A DNA stretch of 64,000 nt, from assembly GCA_035543335.1 (NCBI GenBank), contig DASZZH010000023.1:35322-99321 (forward strand). Reading direction: 5' to 3'. The notes under the pieces were generated by a model. That model saw only the letters and a list, made by a program, of their open reading frames with translations, was not told where the DNA came from and searched no databases. Below are positions 1-8,467 of the stretch, piece after piece. How positions within the stretch are numbered: position 1 is the first letter of the stretch; each line of letters opens with the position of its first letter. The position numbers and the translations under genes were made by a program. Origin of the DNA: Burkholderiales bacterium. Lineage in GTDB: Bacteria > Pseudomonadota > Gammaproteobacteria > Burkholderiales > JAHFRG01.

Positions 1-145
1 TAAGCCGAACCCGGTCGCGCTTGCTGTAAACGCGGTTGCGACCGTCGCGGGAAGGGACAAGGAGTCCCTGATCTTCATAGAAACGGATAGCGCGGGTGGT
101 GAGTTCAAACTCTTTAGCGAGGTCGGTAATGGTGAAAGTACTCAT
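1..145 (-). CDS. MerR-family transcriptional regulator (N-terminal part, cut by window edge)
   Basis: The first 48 codons of a MerR-type regulator read leftwards off the window from an ATG at 145. The fragment begins MSTFTITDLAKEFELTTRAI and continues into RFYEDQGLLVPSRDGRNRVY, the classic MerR winged-helix DNA-binding half with the RxxRFYED...GL turn and the N-R-V-Y wing. The effector domain is off the window, so the ligand cannot be told. A perfect inverted repeat 49 bases upstream (194-209) overlaps its likely promoter, which suggests autoregulation. The operator has the TTTACG/CGTAAA look reported for LiuR-type regulators of branched-chain amino acid catabolism, but assigning LiuR is inference. 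Confidence 0.85.
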   Translation of the reverse strand, partial: MSTFTITDLAKEFELTTRAIRFYEDQGLLVPSRDGRNRVYSKRDRVRL

Positions 146-179
146 TAGTTTTCACCCCAAAAGGTAAAGAAACAGTTAC

Positions 180-209
180 AATATACACTGCCTTTTACGT
201 AAACGTAAA
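180..209 (-). promoter_or_regulatory. Putative promoter of the MerR regulator
   Basis: Reading leftwards, TTTACG (204-209) is followed after 18 bases by TATATT (180-185), ending 34 bases before the regulator's ATG. The long spacer with a palindrome over the -35 region is the usual MerR arrangement. Confidence 0.45.
194..209. promoter_or_regulatory. Palindromic operator of the MerR regulator
   Basis: TTTACGTAAACGTAAA is a 7-2-7 inverted repeat (TTTACGT-AA-ACGTAAA). Its right half supplies the -35 element of the regulator's own leftward promoter, and it sits in the phaC/regulator intergenic space, so it could act on either gene. The match to a LiuR-like site is from memory of the family and is inference. 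Confidence 0.6.
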
Positions 210-389
210 GTGATGAATAAGGCTGTGGCCCAAACGGGTGTTCTTCGCCATGGGAGAGACCATCACGCACCTGGATCACCTCATGCTCGCGGCGATGTGC
301 GTAGACTTGACGGTGATGACGGCGTGTATCGCTTTGCCCGTGTACAGTAACGCTGTGGCTGAACGCGAGGTTTCATAAGGAAATGATTG

Positions 390-2189
390 ATGAGCGCACA
401 ACAGACAATTTCAACTGACCCGGCGCAGCTTTCTAAGGCCTATGTCGACATAGCGCAGCGGAGCCAGCAAATGGTTTCCGAGTTCCTCAAGCGCCACGCG
501 GTCGCCAATCTCGGCACAGCGGATGAACTGGGCATTGGCAAAGCGTTTCTTGATCTCACCGCGAAAATGATAGCCGATCCCTTCAGGCTCGCCGAAATGC
601 AGTGGAAAATGTGGCAGGATTACATGGCGCTGTGGCAGGGATCAGTGATGAAAATGATGGGGCAGAATGCCGAGCCGGTGGCCGAACCCGATCCCGCAGA
701 CCGGCGCTTCAAGGATGAGGCCTGGCAGCAGAATTTCTTGTTCGACTACATCAAGCAGTCTTATTTGATTGCGGCACGTCACCTGCATGGCGCGGTGGCG
801 AACGTCGAAGGTTTGGATGAGCAGACCACCAAGAAGGTGAATTTCTTCACGCGCCAGTTCATCGACGCGCTTTCGCCGACCAATTTTGTGCTCACCAACC
901 CCGAAGTCCTGCGTGAAACAGTGGGGACAGGCGGCCAGAACCTGGTCAAGGGCCTAAAAAACCTGCTTGAAGACATGGAGCGTGGCGACCACAAGCAACT
1001 GCGCATTAAGATGACCGATCTCGATGCCTTCAAGCTGGGCGAAAACGTCGCCACCACCAAAGGCAAAGTAGTGTACCAAAATGAGCTGATGCAGCTTCTC
1101 CAATATCAGCCGACCACCGAAAAAGTCTATCAGCGGCCGCTGCTGATTATTCCGCCGTGGATCAACAAGTTTTACATCCTGGATCTGCGCGAGAACAATT
1201 CCTTCATCAAGTGGGCGGTGGATCAGGGGCATACCGTGTTCGTGATTTCCTGGGTCAATCCGGATGCAAAACTCGCGCACAAGAATTTCGAGGATTACCT
1301 GCTGGAAGGAACGATGGCGGCGCTGGACGCCATCGAAAAAACCACCGGCGAAAAGGAAATCAACGCCATCGGCTACTGCCTTGGGGGCACGCTGCTCGCG
1401 GCGACGCTCGGTTACATGGTGGCCAAGAAAGAGAATCGCATTGCCAGCGCCACTTTCTTTGCTACCCTGATTGACTTCAGCGAACCCGGCGAGCTGGGCG
1501 TGTTCGTGGACGAGCAGCAGGTGAGCGCGCTGGAGAAAAAAATGGAGGAACGCGGCTATCTCGAAGGCTCGGAGATGGCGACCACCTTTAACATGCTGCG
1601 TTCGAACGATTTGATCTGGTCGTTCGTGGTGAATAATTATTTGCTCGGCAAGGACCCGTTCCCGTTCGATCTGCTGTTCTGGAATTCGGACTCCACCCGC
1701 ATGCCGGCGAAAATGCACGGTTATTATCTGCGCAACATGTACATCAGGAATCTGCTGAAAGAGCCGGGCGGGCTGACGCTTGCCGGTGAGCCGATTGATT
1801 TAAGCAAAGTGAAAACACCGGCGTACTTCCTGTCCACCGTAGAAGACCATATCGCGCCATGGAAAACCACTTATGCCGGCACCAATCTTTTCGCCGGACC
1901 GGTGAAATTTGTATTGGGCGGGTCAGGCCATATCGCCGGCGTAATCAATCCGCCTGTCGCCAACAAATACGGTTATCGCACCAATGCCAAACTTGCCACA
2001 GACGTGGATTCATGGCTGAAAAGTGCCAAGCAAAATGAAGGCTCATGGTGGCCGGATTGGGATAAGTGGGTGGAGAAATTTGGCGGCGAGAAGGTCGCAC
2101 CGCGCATCCCCGGCAAAGGCAAGCTCAAGGTGCTGGAAGATGCGCCGGGCTCCTACGTGAAATTCCGGCTGGATGCCAACAAAACCTAA
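390..2189 (+). CDS. phaC: Class I poly(R)-hydroxyalkanoate synthase
   Basis: PhaC polymerises (R)-3-hydroxyacyl-CoA (typically 3-hydroxybutyryl-CoA) into intracellular PHA granules. The 599-residue length fits the class I enzyme, which works without a PhaE or PhaR partner. The N-terminal half is the PhaC_N domain. The lipase-like box GYCLGGT carries the nucleophile Cys330, and the remaining triad residues lie in the VEDHIAPW and SGHIAGV segments. I chose the ATG at 390 because AAGGA ends eight bases upstream; a TTG directly before it (387) would add one Met. No phaA, phaB or phasin gene follows, so monomer supply is encoded elsewhere. Downstream lies aceE with its own leader. Confidence 0.95.
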   Translation: MSAQQTISTDPAQLSKAYVDIAQRSQQMVSEFLKRHAVANLGTADELGIGKAFLDLTAKMIADPFRLAEMQWKMWQDYMALWQGSVMKMMGQNAEPVAEPDPADRRFKDEAWQQNFLFDYIKQSYLIAARHLHGAVANVEGLDEQTTKKVNFFTRQFIDALSPTNFVLTNPEVLRETVGTGGQNLVKGLKNLLEDMERGDHKQLRIKMTDLDAFKLGENVATTKGKVVYQNELMQLLQYQPTTEKVYQRPLLIIPPWINKFYILDLRENNSFIKWAVDQGHTVFVISWVNPDAKLAHKNFEDYLLEGTMAALDAIEKTTGEKEINAIGYCLGGTLLAATLGYMVAKKENRIASATFFATLIDFSEPGELGVFVDEQQVSALEKKMEERGYLEGSEMATTFNMLRSNDLIWSFVVNNYLLGKDPFPFDLLFWNSDSTRMPAKMHGYYLRNMYIRNLLKEPGGLTLAGEPIDLSKVKTPAYFLSTVEDHIAPWKTTYAGTNLFAGPVKFVLGGSGHIAGVINPPVANKYGYRTNAKLATDVDSWLKSAKQNEGSWWPDWDKWVEKFGGEKVAPRIPGKGKLKVLEDAPGSYVKFRLDANKT

Positions 2190-2258
2190 CGCCGCAAGGT
2201 AACGGGCGCACTAAAGGGCAAATTCAAACTGACGCACTACCGAAATCCCAGCAAGACG

Positions 2259-2285
2259 TTTACCCTTATGTGTTGGTGTTATAAT
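2259..2285 (+). promoter_or_regulatory. Putative sigma-70 promoter of aceE
   Basis: TTTACC (2259-2264) and a perfect TATAAT (2280-2285) are 15 bases apart, 68 bases before the aceE ATG. The spacer is short, so the -35 assignment is soft; the -10 is consensus. Confidence 0.4.
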
Positions 2286-2352
2286 TTTATTTTTTGTTTC
2301 TTTCACCACAAGTGGAGGATACGTCAGCAAACCTTAACCAAAGGTGGTCACT

Positions 2353-5013
2353 ATGGACAGATTCCCTGATCACGATCCCCAAGAAACGCAGGAATGGCTG
2401 GAGGCACTGGGAGCCGTTCTTGAGCGGGAGGGTCCCGACCGCGCGCATTATCTCCTGGAACGGCTCATCGAGAAAGCGCGCCGCTCGGGCGCTTACCTTC
2501 CCTACAGCGCCAACACCGCCTATATCAACACCATCCCCGCGGCAAAGGAAGAGCATTCTCCCGGCAACCATGAGCTGGAACACCGCATCCGTTCCTACGC
2601 GCGCTGGAACGCGCTTGCCATGGTGCTGCGCGCGAACAAGAACACTAATGTCGGCGGCCACATTGCAAGCTTTGCTTCCGCCGCCACGCTTTACGACGTT
2701 GGCTACAACCACTTCTGGCACGCGCCGTCTGAAAAACACGGCGGCGACCTGGTTTACGTGCAAGGCCACTCGGCGCCGGGCATTTACGCCCGCGCATTCA
2801 TGTTGGGAAGGCTCACCGAAGAGCAGCTCGACAACTTTCGCCAGGAAGTGGGCGGCAAGGGCCTGTCCTCCTATCCCCATCCGTGGCTGATGCCCGATTT
2901 CTGGCAGTTTCCCACCGTCTCGATGGGACTTGGCCCGCTGATGGCGATTTACCAGGCCCGCTTCATGAAATACCTGCATGATCGCGGCGTCGCCAACACC
3001 GAGGAGCGCAAGGTCTGGTGCTTTGTCGGCGACGGCGAAGTGGACGAGCCGGAATCCATGGGCGCCATCGGCATCGCCGCGCGCGAGAAGCTCGACAACC
3101 TGATTTTCGTGGTGAACTGCAATCTGCAGCGCCTCGATGGGCCGGTGCGCGGCAACGGCAAAATCATCCAGGAATTGGAAGCGGACTTTCGTGGCGCCGG
3201 CTGGAACGTGATTAAACTCATCTGGGGCAGTTACTGGGACCCGCTGCTGGCCAAGGACACCAAGGGGCTTTTGCAAAAGCTCATGGATGAATGCGTGGAC
3301 GGTGAATACCAGACCTTCAAGTCCAAAGACGGGGCTTACGTGCGTAAGTATTTCTTCGGCAAATATCCCGAGCTTTTGGAGATGGTCGCCAACATGACCG
3401 ACGACGACATCTGGCGCTTGAACCGTGGCGGCCACGACCCGCACAAGATTTACGCCGCCTACAGCGCGGCGGTGAAGCACAAGGGCCAGCCCACGGTGAT
3501 ACTCGCCAAGACGGTCAAGGGTTACGGCATGGGCGAGGCCGGCGAATCGCAAAACATCACTCATCAGCAGAAGAAGATGGGCACAATTTCCCTCAAATCC
3601 TTCCGCGACCGTTTCAATCTGCCGATTCCCGACGACAAAATCGAGGAAGTGCCTTATCTGAAATTCGAGGAGGACTCGCCCGAGCTCAACTACATGCGCG
3701 AGCACCGCATGTCGCTGGGCGGTTATCTGCCCTCGCGCCGCCGCAAGGCGGAGCCGCTGGAAGTGCCGGGGCTCGCGGCCTTCGATTCCTTGCTCAAAGC
3801 CACCACCGAAGGGCGCGAAGCTTCCACCACTATGATGTTTGTGCGTCTTCTGAACATTCTGGTCAAGGACAAGAACATCGGCAAGCGCATCGTGCCCATC
3901 GTTCCCGACGAATCGCGCACCTTCGGCATGGAGGGCATGTTCCGCCAACTGGGCATCTGGTCCTCGGTGGGCCAGCTCTACACGCCGCAGGACGCCGACC
4001 AGCTCATGTTCTACAAGGAAGACAGGAACGGGCAGATTCTGCAGGAAGGCATCTGCGAAGCGGGCGGCATGTCGTCGTGGATCGCCGCCGGGACTTCTTA
4101 CAGCATGCACGGCGTATCGATGGTCCCGTTCTACATTTTTTATTCGATGTTCGGCTTCCAGCGCATAGGTGACCTGGCCTGGGCGGCGGGCGATTCCCGC
4201 GCGCGCGGCTTTTTGCTTGGCGGCACCGCCGGGCGCACCACCTTGAATGGCGAAGGCCTGCAGCACGAGGACGGCCACAGCCATTTGATTGCTTCCACCA
4301 TTCCCAATTGCGTTTCCTATGATCCGACTTTTGCTTATGAGCTCGCCGTGATTATGCAGGACGGGCTGCGCCGCATGTACAAGGAGCAGGAAGACGTCTT
4401 TTATTACCTTACCCTGATGAACGAAAATTACCCGCATCCGGCCATGCCCAAGGGTGCTGAAGAGGGGATACTGAAAGGCCTGTATCTTTTCAGCGAAGCG
4501 AAAGCGGACCAGAAAACGCCGAAAGTGCAGCTCATGGGCAGCGGCACGATTTTGCGCGAAGTGATCGCGGCGGCGGAATTACTGCAAAAAGATTTCGGCG
4601 TTGCCGCCGACATTTGGAGCGTGACCAGCTTCAACGGGCTGCGGCGCGAGGGGATGGATGTGCAGCGCTGGAATCTGCTGCATCCGGAGGCCAAGCCGCG
4701 CCTGAGCTATGTCGAAACCTGCATGAAAGATCGCCGCGGGCCGGTTATTGCCGCGACCGATTACATGAAGGTTTACGCCGATCAGATCCGCGCCTTCCTG
4801 CCCAGGCATTATCTGGTGCTGGGCACCGACGGCTTTGGTCGTTCCGACACCCGTGAGCAGCTGCGCAAGTTCTTCGAGGTGGACCGCCGCAATGTCACAG
4901 TGGCGGCGTTGAAAGCGCTCGCCGATGAAGGCATCGTGCCCGCATCCAAGGTCACTGAGGCCATCAAGAAGTACGGCATTGATCCCGACAAACCCAATCC
5001 CGCCACGGTTTAA
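2353..5013 (+). CDS. aceE: Pyruvate dehydrogenase E1 component, homodimeric type
   Basis: This thiamine-diphosphate enzyme decarboxylates pyruvate and acetylates the lipoyl group of E2 in the cytosolic pyruvate dehydrogenase complex. The 886 residues match the proteobacterial single-chain E1. The ThDP-binding stretch GDGEVDEPES...NCN spans about residues 226-257, followed by the E1 middle and transketolase C-terminal regions. The ATG at 2353 is chosen because AAGGTGG lies five bases before it; an upstream in-frame GTG (2344) overlaps that ribosome site. The gene is followed after eight bases by aceF, so E1 and E2 form an operon. No E3 (lpd) gene follows, so dihydrolipoamide dehydrogenase must come from elsewhere. 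Confidence 0.97.
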   Translation: MDRFPDHDPQETQEWLEALGAVLEREGPDRAHYLLERLIEKARRSGAYLPYSANTAYINTIPAAKEEHSPGNHELEHRIRSYARWNALAMVLRANKNTNVGGHIASFASAATLYDVGYNHFWHAPSEKHGGDLVYVQGHSAPGIYARAFMLGRLTEEQLDNFRQEVGGKGLSSYPHPWLMPDFWQFPTVSMGLGPLMAIYQARFMKYLHDRGVANTEERKVWCFVGDGEVDEPESMGAIGIAAREKLDNLIFVVNCNLQRLDGPVRGNGKIIQELEADFRGAGWNVIKLIWGSYWDPLLAKDTKGLLQKLMDECVDGEYQTFKSKDGAYVRKYFFGKYPELLEMVANMTDDDIWRLNRGGHDPHKIYAAYSAAVKHKGQPTVILAKTVKGYGMGEAGESQNITHQQKKMGTISLKSFRDRFNLPIPDDKIEEVPYLKFEEDSPELNYMREHRMSLGGYLPSRRRKAEPLEVPGLAAFDSLLKATTEGREASTTMMFVRLLNILVKDKNIGKRIVPIVPDESRTFGMEGMFRQLGIWSSVGQLYTPQDADQLMFYKEDRNGQILQEGICEAGGMSSWIAAGTSYSMHGVSMVPFYIFYSMFGFQRIGDLAWAAGDSRARGFLLGGTAGRTTLNGEGLQHEDGHSHLIASTIPNCVSYDPTFAYELAVIMQDGLRRMYKEQEDVFYYLTLMNENYPHPAMPKGAEEGILKGLYLFSEAKADQKTPKVQLMGSGTILREVIAAAELLQKDFGVAADIWSVTSFNGLRREGMDVQRWNLLHPEAKPRLSYVETCMKDRRGPVIAATDYMKVYADQIRAFLPRHYLVLGTDGFGRSDTREQLRKFFEVDRRNVTVAALKALADEGIVPASKVTEAIKKYGIDPDKPNPATV

Positions 5014-5021
5014 CTAGGAAA

Positions 5022-6341
5022 ATGGGTGCAGTAAAAGACGTGCTAGTGCCGGACATCGGCGACTTCAAGAACGTTCCTGTTATCGAGGTGCTGGTCAAGC
5101 CCGGAGATGCGGTAAGCAAGGAAGATCCGCTGCTCACGCTGGAGTCGGACAAGGCCACCATGGACATTCCTTCTCCCTACAGCGGAGTGGTGAAAGCGCT
5201 GAAAGTGAAAGTGGGCGACAAGGTTTCTGAAGGTTCGGTGGTGCTTGCGATTGAAGCCAACGAGGAAGCTGCAGTCGCCGCGGCAGCGCCGGCAAAAGTC
5301 GTCGAAACTGTCGCCGCGCTCCCAACCTATCGCTCCCTCGAAATGAGTGAGGGGGAAGTCGTTCCTTCCTCCTTGATGCAAGAAAGTAAGGGCGGGGGGA
5401 AACAGCTGCCACCGCCCACGCTGCCGCAGATGCCGGAACGTATGCACCTTCCTCACGCCAGCCCCTCGGTGCGCCGCTTCGCGCGCGAGCTGGGTGTTAA
5501 TCTCGATCCAGTCAGCGGTTCCGGGCCGAAGAGCCGCATCCTCAAGGAAGATGTGCAGGCCTATGTAAAGGGCGAGCTGTCGCGACCGCGTGGCGGCGCA
5601 GGTTTTGCGCTTCCGGAAATGCCGCAGGTGGATTTCGCCAAGTATGGCCCCGTCGAATCCAAGCCGCTGTCACGCATCAAGAAGCTTTCCGGCGCCAATC
5701 TTCACCGTAACTGGGTGAGCATTCCGCATGTGACGCAGCACGATGAAGCCGACATCACCGACCTCGAAGCCTTCCGCAAGTCAAACAGCGCGGAAACCGA
5801 AAAGCAGGGCTTCAAGCTCACCATGCTGTCGTTTTTAATCAAGGCTTGCGTGACTGCGCTGAAAGCACATCCGGAATTCAACGCATCGCTGGACAAAAGC
5901 GGCGAGAACCTTGTGCTCAAAAAGTATTACCACATCGGTGTGGCGGTGGACACGCCCGACGGTCTGGTAGTGCCGGTGATACGTGACGCCGATCGCAAAG
6001 GCGTGTTTGATCTGGCGCGCCAGCTTGCTGAAATCAGCAAGCGGGCGCGGGATAAAAAACTCTCGCCCGCAGAAATGCAGGGCGGATGTTTTTCAATTTC
6101 GAGCCTGGGCGGCCTCGGCGGCACGGCGTTTACGCCCATCATCAACGCGCCCGAGGTGGCGATACTGGGCGTTTCCAAGGCGCAATTGAAGCCGGTGTAC
6201 CAGAATGGCCAATTGGTGCCGCGACTGCTGCTGCCGCTCTCGCTTTCCTACGACCATCGCGTGATTGACGGCGCCGCCGCCGCTCGCTTCACCACTTATC
6301 TCTGCTCGGTACTTTCCGACATCCGCCGCCTGCTGCTGTAG
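5022..6341 (+). CDS. aceF: Dihydrolipoyllysine-residue acetyltransferase (PDH E2)
   Basis: E2 transfers the acetyl group from lipoyllysine to CoA and forms the core of the pyruvate dehydrogenase complex. Its 439 residues contain a single N-terminal lipoyl domain with the lipoylation site ESDKATMDIP (Lys44), an Ala/Val-rich linker, a peripheral subunit-binding domain (about 145-185, PSVRRFARELGV...) and the catalytic domain ending in SYDHRVIDG (His412, Asp416). One lipoyl domain is fewer than the three of E. coli. The stop TAG shares its last base with the GTG of nadD, so the downstream genes are probably translationally coupled. Confidence 0.97.
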   Translation: MGAVKDVLVPDIGDFKNVPVIEVLVKPGDAVSKEDPLLTLESDKATMDIPSPYSGVVKALKVKVGDKVSEGSVVLAIEANEEAAVAAAAPAKVVETVAALPTYRSLEMSEGEVVPSSLMQESKGGGKQLPPPTLPQMPERMHLPHASPSVRRFARELGVNLDPVSGSGPKSRILKEDVQAYVKGELSRPRGGAGFALPEMPQVDFAKYGPVESKPLSRIKKLSGANLHRNWVSIPHVTQHDEADITDLEAFRKSNSAETEKQGFKLTMLSFLIKACVTALKAHPEFNASLDKSGENLVLKKYYHIGVAVDTPDGLVVPVIRDADRKGVFDLARQLAEISKRARDKKLSPAEMQGGCFSISSLGGLGGTAFTPIINAPEVAILGVSKAQLKPVYQNGQLVPRLLLPLSLSYDHRVIDGAAAARFTTYLCSVLSDIRRLLL

Positions 6342-6997
6342 TGAACGCGTTAAACCCTATCGGCATTTTGGGCGGCACGTTTGACCCGGTGCATTACGGC
6401 CATCTCACGCTTGCCGCTGAAGTCGCCGAACAACTCAACCTTGCCGAAGTGCGTTTCATCCCGGCAGGCACGCCGCCGCATCGCCCCGCCCCCCTTGCAT
6501 CGCCTAAAGCGCGTGTAGATATGCTGCAATTGGCGATTTCCGGAAACCCGCGGTTTTCTGTGGATCAGCGGGAAATCTCTCGCACGAGCGCCCGCTATAC
6601 CGTCGATACCCTGAGCGAGCTGCGCCAAGAGGTGGGCGCTTCACGTCCGCTGTGTTTGCTGCTTGGAACCGATGCCTTTGCCGGGCTTGCGACCTGGCGG
6701 CGCTGGGAAAAGCTGTTTAACCTTGCCCATGTCGCCATCGCGTTGCGGCCGGGATTCTCGCTTAAGGATTTGCCGCCGGTGCTCGCTGCGGAATTCGCCA
6801 AACGCCGTGCTCCGTCGCCGCGCACCGCAGTCAGCAGCCCTTGCGGCAGCATCGTGGTTCTGGAAATCACGCCGGTGGATATATCGGCCTCCATGATTCG
6901 GGAACAACTGGCCGAGGGTGCAACGGTGCGCGATTGGCTTCCCCCGGCGGTTCTCGACTATATTCGGATTAATCATTTATATACTGGAGGCGGATGA
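6341..6997 (+). CDS. nadD: Nicotinate-nucleotide adenylyltransferase
   Basis: NadD joins ATP and nicotinate mononucleotide to give deamido-NAD in NAD synthesis. The nucleotidyltransferase motif GGTFDPVHYGH lies at residues 11-21, and the C-terminal ISxSxxR element appears as ISASMIR (181-187). At 218 residues it has normal length. The GTG start overlaps the aceF stop by one base (TAGTG). Its stop overlaps the rsfS start (ATGA). The gene heads the conserved nadD-rsfS-rlmH-maf-rng series. Confidence 0.96.
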   Translation: MNALNPIGILGGTFDPVHYGHLTLAAEVAEQLNLAEVRFIPAGTPPHRPAPLASPKARVDMLQLAISGNPRFSVDQREISRTSARYTVDTLSELRQEVGASRPLCLLLGTDAFAGLATWRRWEKLFNLAHVAIALRPGFSLKDLPPVLAAEFAKRRAPSPRTAVSSPCGSIVVLEITPVDISASMIREQLAEGATVRDWLPPAVLDYIRINHLYTGGG

Positions 6998-7356
6998 GAA
7001 TCGATAGAATGGTAAAAGCTACGGTCGCGGCGCTGGAAGACATCAAGGCGCGCGATATCTTGGTGCTGGATGTGCGCAAGATGACTTCGCTGTGCGACCA
7101 CATGATTATCGCCAGCGCCGATTCGGGCCGGCAGAGCAAGGCGCTTTCCAGCAATGTGCAGGAGAAACTCAAGGCGCTGGGCGTCAAAGTTTACGGCGTG
7201 GAAGGGGAAGAGACCGGCAATTGGGTGCTGGTGGACCTCGGCAATGTGGTGGTGCACATCATGCAACCCAAGGTTCGCACTTATTACAATCTCGAGCAAT
7301 TGTGGGGTGGTGAGCATAAGCCTGTGCGGCGCCGTCGCAAAGCCGCCGCGGTTTAG
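6994..7356 (+). CDS. rsfS: Ribosomal silencing factor RsfS
   Basis: RsfS binds ribosomal protein L14 on the 50S subunit and blocks subunit joining under nutrient limitation. The 120-residue protein has the RsfS core, including the [19 protein letters not shown] segment and the closing YYNLEQLW. The ATG at 6994 overlaps the nadD stop codon by four bases; an internal ATG at 7009 is an alternative. The C-terminus ends in a basic tail (RRRRKAAAV), a usual minor extension. Confidence 0.95.
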   Translation: MRIDRMVKATVAALEDIKARDILVLDVRKMTSLCDHMIIASADSGRQSKALSSNVQEKLKALGVKVYGVEGEETGNWVLVDLGNVVVHIMQPKVRTYYNLEQLWGGEHKPVRRRRKAAAV

Positions 7357-7367
7357 GCCAGGCGGCG

Positions 7368-7838
7368 ATGAAACTTTGGATCATCGCGGTGGGCGATAAA
7401 ATGCCGGCCTGGGTTGGGGCGGGTTTTTCCGAATACGCAAAGCGCATGCCGCCGGAAGCGCGGGTGCAGCTCATCGAAATCAAGCCGGAAAAACGTGGAG
7501 CGGGGAAAAGCATCCAGCAAGTTCTGGAAGCGGAAAAGGGTCGCATTCTTGCCGCCCTGCCGCGCAACGGCCGGCGCGTGGTGCTCGATGAAAAGGGCAA
7601 GACGCTGAGCACGGTGCAGCTGGCCCAGAGTCTTGCGCGCTGGATGCAGGCGGGGCGCGATGTGGGGTTTGTCATCGGCGGCGCCGACGGCCTGGATAAT
7701 GAAATCAAGGCTTCCGCCGACATGTGGCTTTCGCTTTCCGCCATGACGCTGCCGCACGCGCTGGCACGCGTGGTGCTGGCCGAACAGCTCTACCGCGCGG
7801 TGTCGTTGCTGCACAATCACCCTTATCATCGCCGGTAA
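7368..7838 (+). CDS. rlmH: 23S rRNA (pseudouridine1915-N3)-methyltransferase
   Basis: RlmH is a SPOUT-fold SAM methyltransferase acting on pseudouridine 1915 in helix 69 of 23S rRNA on 70S ribosomes. The 156-residue length, the [12 protein letters not shown] loop (about 104-112) and the C-terminal LHNHPYHRR are diagnostic. It starts 11 bases after rsfS, a pairing conserved across bacteria. Confidence 0.96.
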   Translation: MKLWIIAVGDKMPAWVGAGFSEYAKRMPPEARVQLIEIKPEKRGAGKSIQQVLEAEKGRILAALPRNGRRVVLDEKGKTLSTVQLAQSLARWMQAGRDVGFVIGGADGLDNEIKASADMWLSLSAMTLPHALARVVLAEQLYRAVSLLHNHPYHRR

Positions 7839-7846
7839 TCAACAAA

Positions 7847-8467
7847 ATGAAACGTCCCGACCAGCACCTATACCTCGCTTCGAGGAGCCCCAGAAGGCGC
7901 GAGTTGTTAAAACAGATCGGCGTGAATTTCGAGGTCGTGCTGTTTCGGGAATACCTTGTACGCGGTGCCGACGTGGACGAATCGCCCCATCCCGGCGAGC
8001 CCCCGGGAGATTATGTGAAGCGCATCGTGCGCGCCAAGGCCGAAGCCGGCTGGTCGTCAGTCATTCGAAGAAGGCTGCGGCACTTCCCGGTGCTGGCGGC
8101 GGATACCACAGTGGCGCTGGGCGGGAAAATCATCGGCAAGCCGGAAAATCGCGAACATGCGGTGAGGATCTTGAAGGAGCTTTCAGGGCAAATCCATCAA
8201 GTGCTGACCGCGGTGGCGATGAAGCTGGAGGGCAGGCTGGAACTGCGCCTGTCCGTGACATCAGTGCGCTTTCGCGAGCTCAAGGACCAGGAAATTCTGA
8301 ACTACGTCGCCACCGGCGAGCCGCTCGACAAGGCGGGCGGCTACGCGATCCAGGGTTTGGCCGCGGCATTTATTGCGGAAATTGACGGAAGCTACTCGGG
8401 CATCATGGGTCTGCCGTTGTTCGAGACGGCAGAATTAATGCGGGAATTCGGATACCAGGTGCTGTGA
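7847..8467 (+). CDS. maf: Maf family nucleoside triphosphate pyrophosphatase
   Basis: Maf proteins hydrolyse dTTP/UTP or modified pyrimidine triphosphates, cleansing the nucleotide pool. The 206-residue protein starts MKRPDQHLYLASRSPRRREL, with the Maf signature SRSPRRRELL (12-21) and the conserved acidic segment ADTTV (Asp86). The reading frame is open well upstream, but the ATG at 7847 gives the family's usual N-terminus and lies just after the rlmH stop. Its stop overlaps the GTG of rng. Whether it is the YhdE (dTTP/UTP) or YceF (m7GTP) subtype is unsettled; the rng linkage suggests YhdE. Confidence 0.93.
   Translation: MKRPDQHLYLASRSPRRRELLKQIGVNFEVVLFREYLVRGADVDESPHPGEPPGDYVKRIVRAKAEAGWSSVIRRRLRHFPVLAADTTVALGGKIIGKPENREHAVRILKELSGQIHQVLTAVAMKLEGRLELRLSVTSVRFRELKDQEILNYVATGEPLDKAGGYAIQGLAAAFIAEIDGSYSGIMGLPLFETAELMREFGYQVL

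Noticed and set aside
2287..4437. A 716-codon open frame on the minus strand opposite aceE
   Set aside because: It lies entirely antisense to aceE, has no recognisable domain, and reflects the codon bias of a GC-rich gene. AceE is unambiguous.
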